From NCBI GenBank assembly GCA_024638545.1, contig JAHEKD010000134.1, forward strand, positions 1 through 7,002: a DNA stretch of 7,002 bases. Reading direction: 5' to 3'. Within the stretch, counting starts at the first letter, position 1. The number at the start of each line of letters is the position of its first letter. The position numbers and the translations under genes were made by a program. The notes beneath the pieces were generated by a model. That model searched no databases. It worked only from the letters and a program-made list of their open reading frames with translations, and was not told the origin of the DNA. Source of the stretch: Gammaproteobacteria bacterium (lineage in GTDB: Bacteria; Pseudomonadota; Gammaproteobacteria; Arenicellales; JAHEKD01). This document shows, piece by piece, positions 1-5,793 of this stretch.

Positions 1-379
1 AGTTGACCAGTTTATGTTTATCGATTTCGGATAAACCCACTGGGCGGCAAATCCGGGTGTTGAAGTCCTGATATTTGCTTATAGGTGTGGCAATTACACC
101 TTCGGTTAATTCAGCCTCAATCAGGCAGCACGATTCACCATCTCTGGCCTGGCCCTCAATATCACCGGCAAAAAATGCAGCATGAGACCAGGTTGACTGC
201 GTCAGGTACTTAATTGTTGAGCTGATTCTTGCATTGCCTTCAACCAGTAAAATGTCACATGGTTGCAATGTTTTAATTAATACAGATGTATCGTGAACAG
301 AGAATGGTTGATATGATTCCAGCTCTTTATCCAGGTAGTTGGCAACTACTCTGCCAATTTTTTCAGATATGATTCCCAT
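1..379 (-). CDS. YiiX/YebB-like permuted NlpC/P60 cysteine hydrolase, N-terminal part
   Basis: This is a minus-strand reading frame with an ATG at 379-377, preceded directly by an in-frame TAG (382-380). It stays open to the left edge, giving 126 residues with the C-terminus outside the window. I see 'CDILLVEGNARISSTIKYLT' at residues 41-60, then 'WSHAAFFAGD' (64-73) and 'CLIEAE' (85-90). This order (D-I-L-L, then S/T-rich helix, then S-H-A, then a polar E) is that of the circularly permuted papain-like hydrolases. In those, the catalytic His (here H66) and a polar helper (here E88) precede the nucleophilic Cys, which would lie beyond the window. Known members cleave amide or ester bonds in peptides or lipids; the substrate here is unknown. 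There is no signal peptide, so it is probably cytoplasmic or membrane-associated. It is transcribed divergently from the metallopeptidase. Family assignment is fairly firm; function is not. Confidence 0.72.
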   Translation of the reverse strand, partial: MGIISEKIGRVVANYLDKELESYQPFSVHDTSVLIKTLQPCDILLVEGNARISSTIKYLTQSTWSHAAFFAGDIEGQARDGESCCLIEAELTEGVIATPISKYQDFNTRICRPVGLSEIDKHKLVN

Positions 380-433
380 CTATTAATAAATTTTGTTTAC
401 TTCTCAATACTTTCAAAACCATGTTTGAGCTTG

Positions 434-439
434 ATTATA
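434..439 (-). promoter_or_regulatory. Candidate -10 box for the divergent hydrolase gene
   Basis: Read on the minus strand, 439-434 is TATAAT, a perfect sigma-70 -10 hexamer about 55 bases before the ATG at 379. The expected -35 zone (about 458-463 reversed, TGACCA) matches the consensus poorly, so the call rests on the -10 box and its location in the divergent gap. Confidence 0.35.
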
Positions 440-550
440 TGACAAATCACCCTGGACTGGTCACAAACGCGACTTTGCTGTAATCTATCGAATTAACGGT
501 GTGCCCGCTTGTCATATCTATATTCAGCTCACAACTCAACAGGATTGCCG

Positions 551-1489
551 ATGTCTGTAAAAAGAAAAAACTGCCTCGTCTTTTTGTCAGCCTTGCTATT
601 CTCATCTCTATCGTTGTCAAGTGAAAACAAAACCATACTCAATATCGGCGATTCAAGGTTGATAATCTATGCGGACCTTGATGCCTATGATCTTGGTAAA
701 GCGGCTATTATGGGCTGGGTGAAAAAATCTGCCCGCATTGTCGCTGACTATTATGGAAAATTTCCGGTTTCAGAGGCAGGCCTTGTGCTTGATGATTATG
801 ACGGCAGCGGAGTTCGGACAGGCAGGGCTTACGGCCAGCCCGTGCTGCAGATCATAGTTGAAATAGGTAATCAGGTTACCCAGCAGCAGTTGACCAGGGA
901 CTGGATACTCGTCCATGAGCTTATTCATCTCGCTTTTCCTGATATACCGGATCAACATCACTGGTTAGAAGAAGGTCTGCCAACCTATATCGAGTCGATT
1001 GCCAGGGTTCAGGCGGGTGATCTGGATGAGCGCTTTATATGGAAAGGTTTCATGAGAGGGATGCCAAAAGGGCTGCCGCTTGCGGGTGATAAGGGTCTGG
1101 ATAATACCCCTACCTGGGGGCGAACTTACTGGGGAGGCGCACTATTCTGTTTGGTGGCAGATATGGAGATACGACAGCAAACCCGGTATAAAATGGGTTT
1201 ACAGGATGCGATGAGAGCGGTTATGGAGAGCGGGCTTACGCTGGACAAAACAGCAACCATCGACGAGGTCATTGAAATTGCAGATAGTCATACAGGCACA
1301 ACGGTCATGCGCGATCTGTACGAACGAATGAAAGATGCGCCCGCTCATGTTAACTTAAATGTTATGTGGGATGAGCTGGGTCTCATCTACGACGACGAAA
1401 CCGGTGTTGTAAACATTGATGACAGTGCGCCTTTATCAAAGATCAGGCAATCAATACTGGCGTCAAAATTAACCTCCAGCAAGAGTTGA
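551..1489 (+). CDS. Exported gluzincin-type zinc metallopeptidase (HELIH...E)
   Basis: This encodes 312 residues from the ATG at 551. A TTG at 509 would add 14 residues in front of the signal peptide. I prefer 551 because AGGA (541-544) lies 6 bases upstream and the protein then starts with a typical Sec signal (MSVKRKN, then a hydrophobic stretch through LFSSLSLSS). The zinc site is HELIH at residues 122-126, followed by 'HWLEEGLPTYIE', with E141 as the likely third ligand and E123 as catalytic base. This HExxH-x14-E arrangement and the downstream 'TYWGGALFCLVADMEIR' segment resemble the M1/M61-like 'peptidase MA' group of the gluzincins. The protein probably acts in the periplasm or at the cell surface; its substrate is unknown. 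The stop is 60 bases from ggt with no terminator, suggesting one transcript. I know no characterised family member with this exact architecture. Confidence 0.82.
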   Translation: MSVKRKNCLVFLSALLFSSLSLSSENKTILNIGDSRLIIYADLDAYDLGKAAIMGWVKKSARIVADYYGKFPVSEAGLVLDDYDGSGVRTGRAYGQPVLQIIVEIGNQVTQQQLTRDWILVHELIHLAFPDIPDQHHWLEEGLPTYIESIARVQAGDLDERFIWKGFMRGMPKGLPLAGDKGLDNTPTWGRTYWGGALFCLVADMEIRQQTRYKMGLQDAMRAVMESGLTLDKTATIDEVIEIADSHTGTTVMRDLYERMKDAPAHVNLNVMWDELGLIYDDETGVVNIDDSAPLSKIRQSILASKLTSSKS

Positions 1490-1538
1490 GGTTTCTGTAA
1501 ACTAAATAGCTCTATAGGTGAATAGTGATAATGTTAAA

Positions 1539-1545
1539 AAGGAGG
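1539..1545 (+). promoter_or_regulatory. Strong Shine-Dalgarno site for ggt (GTG start)
   Basis: AAGGAGG is a full match to the anti-Shine-Dalgarno sequence and lies 4 bases before the GTG at 1550. It decides this unusual start: the nearby ATG at 1531 is in another frame and ends at a TAG (1558-1560). Confidence 0.7.
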
Positions 1546-1549
1546 CTGT

Positions 1550-3313
1550 GTGTTTCTTAGAACTTATTTAAGAATAAAAAAACTTGGAACGGTGTTGGCA
1601 AGCTCTGTGGTCATTGCAAGCTGCACGCTCGTTACCCATCCCCTGCATGCTTTTGAAACAACGCCGATTTACAGTTCGCTGGACAGATTTCATCCGGTAT
1701 TCGCACAGCACGGAATGGTCGCCAGCCAGGAGGCTGTGGCAACACGTGTCGGTGTCGACATACTAACTAAAGGTGGCAATGCTGTTGATGCGGCGGTGGC
1801 AGTCGGTTTCGCACTGGCCGTCACACTGCCTCGCGCCGGAAATCTGGGCGGCGGCGGGTTTATGATCGTACATCTGGCAGATAAAAATAAAACGCTGGCC
1901 ATTGATTACCGGGAAAAATCACCGCTTGATTCAAGTCGTGATATGTTTCTCAATGAAGAGGGTGACGTCGATAGTCAATTATCGCGTTTTCATCCACTGG
2001 CGGTAGGCGTGCCCGGAACTGTCGCAGGTATGGCTCTGGCTTTGAAAGAATACGGTACCATGTCGCTGGCAGATGCGATCAGGCCGGCCATTGCACTGGC
2101 AAGAGACGGTATAGTGATGACACCTGATTTATCAGATTCGCTAAAAAACCTTGAAAAACGTTTAAAGCAGTGGGCCAGTACAACTAAGGTGTTCTATAAA
2201 AAAGACGGTTCCTACTATCAGCCTGGTGAAACTTTCGTGCAAAATGATTTGGCAAAAACGCTTTCGTTGATTGCCGAAAAAGGTGCCGAGGCATTTTATA
2301 GCGGTGACATAGCAGAGAAGATTGCCGACGAAGTACAGCGTGGAGGAGGTTTACTGACAAAGCAGGACATGGCAACCTATCAGGCCGTGATTCGTGAGCC
2401 TGTTCATGGAACATATCGAGGCTATGACATTCTGTCTATGCCGCCGCCAAGCTCCGGTGGTACGCATATTATCCAGATTTTAAATATTTTGGAGAATTTT
2501 CCAATCGGCTTTACCGGTCATAACAGTTCTCAAACCCTGCACCTGATGGTGGAAGCCATGAAACTGGCCTATGCTGATAGAAGCGAGTATCTTGGCGACA
2601 GTGATTTTGTTCCGGTGCCTGTTAAGGGGCTGACCAGCAAAGCTTATGCAAAACAGCTAAGTGAAAAAATAGATCTTTACCATGCAGCCAGTGCACAGGA
2701 TATCAAACCCGGAGAGCCTGGCGCATACGAGAGTGATGAGACGACACATTACTCGGTTATTGATGCGAACGGCAACGCTGTGTCAAATACCTATACCATT
2801 AATTTCAGTTATGGAACCGGCCTGGTTGCAGAGGGTACCGGGATATTACTAAACAATGAAATGGATGATTTTTCAGCAAAACCGGGCGTGCCTAATGCCT
2901 ATGGTTTAATTGGCGGTGACGCCAATGCAATTGAGCCTGGTAAACGACCTTTGAGTTCAATGAGCCCGACGATTGTATTGAAAGAAGGTGAGCTGTTTCT
3001 GGTGACCGGCAGCCCGGGTGGAAGCCGAATTATCACCACCACACTACAGGTGATTATGAATGTCATAGATCACGGGATGAATATTGCTGAGGCCACTAAT
3101 GCGGCCCGCATTCACCATCAGTGGCTGCCAGATGAGATCAGAGTTGAAAAAGGCTTAAGCAAAGATACAATTCAATCACTGGTCGATAAGGGCCACAGGA
3201 TTAAAGTAAAAAATGTCATGGGCAGCACACAATCGATCATGTTATCAGAGGAGGGCTACAGGCTGGGCGCCTCAGATCCCCGGCGTACGGGTGCGCTGAC
3301 GGCGGGCTATTGA
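1550..3313 (+). CDS. ggt: Gamma-glutamyltranspeptidase / glutathione hydrolase
   Basis: This is an Ntn-hydrolase that removes or transfers the gamma-glutamyl group of glutathione and related compounds, normally in the periplasm. The 587 residues match the usual length of about 580. An N-terminal signal (RTYLRIKK, a hydrophobic core, PLHA before FETT) supports export, with likely signal peptidase I cleavage after A34. The self-cleavage site that makes the large and small subunits is before T398 in 'DETTHYSVID'. Compared with remembered E. coli Ggt, a +7 offset aligns every key residue: R121 (R114), T398 (T391), T416, N418, D440, S469/S470 and G490/G491. The lid loop 'PGVPNAYGLIGG' carries Y451. 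E437 replaces E. coli Q430; human GGT also has Glu there. All residues needed for maturation and catalysis are present, so it should be active. It starts with GTG behind a perfect Shine-Dalgarno site and probably forms an operon with the metallopeptidase upstream. Confidence 0.97.
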   Translation: MFLRTYLRIKKLGTVLASSVVIASCTLVTHPLHAFETTPIYSSLDRFHPVFAQHGMVASQEAVATRVGVDILTKGGNAVDAAVAVGFALAVTLPRAGNLGGGGFMIVHLADKNKTLAIDYREKSPLDSSRDMFLNEEGDVDSQLSRFHPLAVGVPGTVAGMALALKEYGTMSLADAIRPAIALARDGIVMTPDLSDSLKNLEKRLKQWASTTKVFYKKDGSYYQPGETFVQNDLAKTLSLIAEKGAEAFYSGDIAEKIADEVQRGGGLLTKQDMATYQAVIREPVHGTYRGYDILSMPPPSSGGTHIIQILNILENFPIGFTGHNSSQTLHLMVEAMKLAYADRSEYLGDSDFVPVPVKGLTSKAYAKQLSEKIDLYHAASAQDIKPGEPGAYESDETTHYSVIDANGNAVSNTYTINFSYGTGLVAEGTGILLNNEMDDFSAKPGVPNAYGLIGGDANAIEPGKRPLSSMSPTIVLKEGELFLVTGSPGGSRIITTTLQVIMNVIDHGMNIAEATNAARIHHQWLPDEIRVEKGLSKDTIQSLVDKGHRIKVKNVMGSTQSIMLSEEGYRLGASDPRRTGALTAGY

Positions 3314-3364
3314 AAAAATCAAATTCCGGGGGAACTGCGCTTGTGCTCGGCATCTCAAAAATAG

Positions 3365-3392
3365 TTTAGAATAGCCAGCTGATATCTATAAT
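3365..3392 (+). promoter_or_regulatory. Candidate sigma-70 promoter for the aminotransferase
   Basis: TTTAGA (3365-3370, 4 of 6 to the -35 consensus), a 16-base spacer and a perfect TATAAT (3387-3392) lie upstream of the ATG at 3424. The predicted transcript start is near 3399, giving a leader of about 25 bases with AGGA at 3413-3416. It implies that the aminotransferase can be expressed independently of ggt. Confidence 0.5.
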
Positions 3393-3423
3393 TTTCAATA
3401 ACTCAAATCGGTAGGAAACCCGC

Positions 3424-4269
3424 ATGCGAACAGTCTATGTCAACGGCGAATTTGTCGCTGAAAGAGAAGCCAAAATTTCAGTTTTTGATCGTGGTTTATT
3501 ATTTTCAGACGCGGTATATGAAGTCTCAGCAATCATCAATGGAAAACTGGTCGACAATGATGCCCATCTTCAGCGGCTAAAGCGCTCACTATCTGAGCTG
3601 GGTATGCAAAATCCTGTTACCGACCTGGAACTCGTCAAGTTACAGCAACAGCTGATCGAAAAGAACAGTATCTCCGAAGGCTGGCTGTATTTGCAAATCA
3701 GCCGCGGCGTCGAAGACCGGAATTTTAATTACGCTGACGATATCCAGCCATCGCTGGTTATGTTTACTCAAACCGGCGCAATTGTTGATCTTCCGAAAGC
3801 CAAAAATGGCATCAAAGTCAAAACCGTTGAAGACATTCGCTGGCAGCGGCGCGACATTAAAACCACAATGCTGCTCGCCCAGTCATTGGCAAAAAAACAG
3901 GCTATCGAGACCGGTTTTGATGATGCATGGATGGTTGAAGACGGCGAAGTCACAGAGGGCAGTTCGAATAATGCCTATATCATCACCCATAAAAATGATA
4001 TTTGTACCCGCCCGGTTAGCAATAAGATTCTCAACGGTATCACCCGCCGGGCGGTAAACCGCCTCGCACAGGAACATGATTTAACGGTTATTGAGAAAAG
4101 CTTTACGGTCGATCAGGCAAAACAGGCCAAGGAGGCTTTTTCTACCAGCGCCAGTACATTTGTGATGCCTGTCGTTAACATTGACGGATCAGCGATTGGA
4201 AACGGCAAGCCGGGTGAATTGACTTTAGCTTTAAGAGACTACTATATTGATATGGCCCGGAATCAATAA
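3424..4269 (+). CDS. D-amino acid aminotransferase-like enzyme (PLP fold type IV)
   Basis: This is a 281-residue class IV aminotransferase, close in length to Bacillus D-alanine transaminase. It would move amino groups between (D-)amino acids and 2-oxoacids in the cytoplasm. K146 in 'RWQRRDIKTTMLL' is the PLP Schiff-base lysine and E178 in 'VTEGSSNNAY' contacts the pyridine nitrogen. R51 and the 'ILNGITR' loop (202-208) fit phosphate and cofactor contacts. The start 'VYVNGEFV...VFDRGLLFSDAVYE' carries Y32, the counterpart of Y31 of Bacillus D-alanine transaminase. The substrate-carboxylate trap reads R99-N-F101 where canonical enzymes have R98-x-H100, so His is replaced by Phe. This leaves open whether it is a true D-amino acid transaminase, a non-canonical one, or another fold-IV enzyme such as a branched-chain transaminase or aminodeoxychorismate lyase. 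The ATG follows AGGA with a 7-base spacer. It lies 110 bases after ggt, with its own candidate promoter. Confidence 0.88.
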   Translation: MRTVYVNGEFVAEREAKISVFDRGLLFSDAVYEVSAIINGKLVDNDAHLQRLKRSLSELGMQNPVTDLELVKLQQQLIEKNSISEGWLYLQISRGVEDRNFNYADDIQPSLVMFTQTGAIVDLPKAKNGIKVKTVEDIRWQRRDIKTTMLLAQSLAKKQAIETGFDDAWMVEDGEVTEGSSNNAYIITHKNDICTRPVSNKILNGITRRAVNRLAQEHDLTVIEKSFTVDQAKQAKEAFSTSASTFVMPVVNIDGSAIGNGKPGELTLALRDYYIDMARNQ

Positions 4270-4282
4270 CTGCTGTCAATGA

Positions 4283-4810
4283 TTAATAATTAATACGGCC
4301 TTAGTTATAACTACTCTTGTCATTAAATCCAAAAAACTATTCGATGTTGACGAGTCGAATGACCTGGTCGATATTTTTGTGCCAAACCTGCCCGAAGCCA
4401 TGGACGACGATATTGACGGCAGCAGCCTCACCCTTCCCGGTGACATGCTGAATATTGATCCACTGATAGACAACGGCAATGGCCCGGATACGTTTGGCGG
4501 TGACGGACCCGGCACAACACCGATTCTGCTTATTGACCCTGTCAGCGGAAATCCGGTATCCAGTATTACCACGTTCAGCGGCGGCCTGGTTACCGTTAAC
4601 GATGGCAACACCCCAAATGATCCCACCGATGATACCTTTGATTACACCGCTGCAAATACCGGTAATACGGTGTTCACCGAGTCCTTTGAATACCAGATTT
4701 GTGATTCTGACGGCCCGCCTGAATGTGATACGGCAACGGTTACATTTTCGGTTCAAACCCCGGTAGCGCTGTCGGCCTTTTCCAGCGAGCGCACGGGGGA
4801 TAGTATCAAG
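4283..4810 (+). pseudogene. Truncated fragment of a large Ig/cadherin-like repeat surface protein
   Basis: The frame opens after a TGA (4280-4282), has no ATG, ribosome site or signal peptide at its head, and reads as convincing protein. It is acidic and rich in D, N, G and T: 'LPEAMDDDIDGSSLTLPGDM', then 'GGLVTVNDGNTPNDPTDDTF', then 'TESFEYQICDSDGPPECDTA' and 'TVTFSVQ'. This is the pattern of tandem Ig-like/cadherin-like repeats in large secreted or surface proteins, including the paired Cys of the F-strand region. It ends with 'TPVALSAFSSERTGDSIKI', a phrase that in such proteins usually leads into a 'W-T-A-T-E-x-G-x-x-G-F' segment; that segment is missing and the palindrome begins instead. 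Both ends are lost, so I read it as a remnant. A GTG at 4379 could in principle make a 181-residue product running through the palindrome to 4924, but without export signals this seems unlikely to be functional. Confidence 0.62.
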
Positions 4811-4870
4811 ATCAACCGGGGACAGACCACGTTTATTTTTAAAAATAAACGTGGTCTGTCCCCGGTTGAT
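4811..4870. repeat. Perfect 60-bp palindrome, REP/RAYT-associated type
   Basis: The two 30-base arms are exact reverse complements about a centre between 4840 and 4841, with no mismatch and no spacer; pairing stops at the next base on both sides. The left arm begins atcaaccggggacagaccac. As RNA it would fold into a very stable hairpin. The gggacagaccacgttt core resembles, from memory, a dispersed palindromic sequence found in many proteobacterial genomes near REP-associated tyrosine transposases (Y1/RAYT); no transposase lies in this window. It carries no stop codon in the frame of the upstream remnant, and because of its symmetry both strands there encode the same peptide (INRGQTTFIFKNKRGLSPVD). 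It may also act as a bidirectional transcription terminator. The palindrome is certain; the family link is recollection. Confidence 0.85.
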
Positions 4871-4948
4871 AATAATGAATTCCGTTTGCATGAATCTGTG
4901 TACAATCTGTGCGGAGATGTTTAATGAAATTAATGAGCAGGCCAGATC

Positions 4949-5620
4949 GTGATCATTTCTGATCAATATGAATTTATTTTTATCCATATTCCAAAAACAG
5001 GCGGAATGAGTATCAGGCGTGCACTCGCTGAGCAGGGCATTATCCAATTTAAACCATCACGGCTGCAGCGGTTTATGAGTGCCCTGGGATTAAACAAGAA
5101 TTACAGGACATTCAGGTTCCGCACGCACGGAAATTTACAAAGCGTTGAGCCTGTTATGCCAAAGAAACTGTTTGAAAAATATACCAAGTTCACGGTTGTC
5201 AGGAATCCCTGGGCCAGACTTATTTCGGAATATGAATATTTCAGGCAGGGGTCCGAACTGCACAGTAATGTGCTTAAGCGCCGTCGCCATGCCTGGGCTA
5301 AAAACATCAAAACGTTTGAAGAATTCGTTTACCGCAAAGCTGATCAGGAGAATTCCAGGCAATATGACTATTTAAAAAAACAAGACGGGAAGCTGGGTGT
5401 GGACATTATCTTAAAACAGGAATCATTGACAGCGGATTTTCAGCAGTTGTGTCAGCATCTCGGATTGAAATGTGAACTAAGACGACATAACGTGACCCGG
5501 GCTCAGAATCCGTTTGCGCACTATTATGACAGCAAGCTCACTGATTATGTCGCCGGGCACTGGGAACTAGATATTCAAACCTTTGATTATCACTTCCCTC
5601 TGGAGGTGGCTCAGCCCTGA
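4949..5620 (+). CDS. PAPS-dependent sulfotransferase (carbohydrate-type, Sulfotransfer_2-like)
   Basis: This 223-residue protein would transfer sulfate from PAPS to an acceptor, probably a sugar or polysaccharide, though the acceptor is not visible from sequence. The 5'-phosphosulfate-binding loop is 'IFIHIPKTGGMSIRRAL' (residues 10-26, with K16, T17, G18, G19). The 3'-phosphate-binding element is 'FTVVRNPWARLISEYEYF' (81-98, with R85 and S93). H60 in 'RTHGN' sits where a catalytic His or Glu is often found. The C-terminal 'HNVTRAQNPF...YYDSKLTDYV...LDIQTFDYHF' is typical of the family. The GTG at 4949 is the first start after an in-frame TGA (4934-4936); the next ATG would destroy the loop, so the GTG is favoured. 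Ribosome binding is modest (AGCAGG, 4936-4941). A 12-codon frame (ATG 4924 to TGA 4960-4962) overlaps this start. No signal peptide is seen, so it should be cytoplasmic. Confidence 0.87.
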   Translation: MIISDQYEFIFIHIPKTGGMSIRRALAEQGIIQFKPSRLQRFMSALGLNKNYRTFRFRTHGNLQSVEPVMPKKLFEKYTKFTVVRNPWARLISEYEYFRQGSELHSNVLKRRRHAWAKNIKTFEEFVYRKADQENSRQYDYLKKQDGKLGVDIILKQESLTADFQQLCQHLGLKCELRRHNVTRAQNPFAHYYDSKLTDYVAGHWELDIQTFDYHFPLEVAQP

Positions 5621-5793
5621 CTTTGAATATCGCCTGTGACGCAATAAATGCGGGTCATTAATTCTGATGCAATATATACAAGGCTCAGCGAGTGCTATAT
5701 TCGAGATCTTATATTGCCACGCTGTTAGCGGGTTTGTAATACCTGTGGGTTATTGTTACTTTACTTATAAAATTAATCTCGGACTGAACAGTA
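5621..5793. other. Non-coding gap between sulfotransferase and enolase-family gene
   Basis: This is an AT-rich gap of 173 bases with no credible reading frame. TGACGCA (5637-5643) and TGC-GG-GTCA (5649-5657) can form a short bulged hairpin, but no T-run follows, so I do not call a terminator. TATAAA at 5766-5771 could be a -10 box for the downstream gene, about 22 bases before its GTG, but no -35 box stands at proper spacing. Confidence 0.4.

Noticed and set aside
509..550. TTG start at 509 extending the metallopeptidase by 14 residues
   Set aside because: The ATG at 551 has a ribosome site at good spacing and begins a standard signal peptide; the extension would place extra residues in front of it.
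1531..1560. Nine-codon frame (ATG 1531 to TAG 1558-1560) overlapping the ggt start
   Set aside because: The ATG has only a poor upstream ribosome site and the frame contains the ggt Shine-Dalgarno. No attenuator-like codon runs or alternative hairpins are seen, so chance is more likely than a leader peptide.
1608..1632. Possible lipobox (V-V-I-A-S-C, C25) in the Ggt signal peptide
   Set aside because: A signal peptidase I site (PLHA before FETT) follows at a good distance, and E. coli Ggt, a soluble periplasmic protein, also has a Cys in a similar place in its signal. A lipoprotein is possible but not favoured.
3317..3364. GC-rich patch after ggt as a Rho-independent terminator
   Set aside because: The possible pairings (for example GCGC with GTGC) have loops too small or stems too weak, and no T-run follows.
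3782..4057. Alternative open frames on both strands inside the aminotransferase gene
   Set aside because: These overlap a gene with unmistakable PLP-enzyme motifs and show no motifs of their own.
4337..5047. Long minus-strand open frame (236 codons) across the remnant, palindrome and sulfotransferase start
   Set aside because: It runs antisense to better-supported coding sequence, passes through the palindrome, and its translation shows no recognisable domain. The plus-strand frame has clear Ig-like and sulfotransferase motifs.
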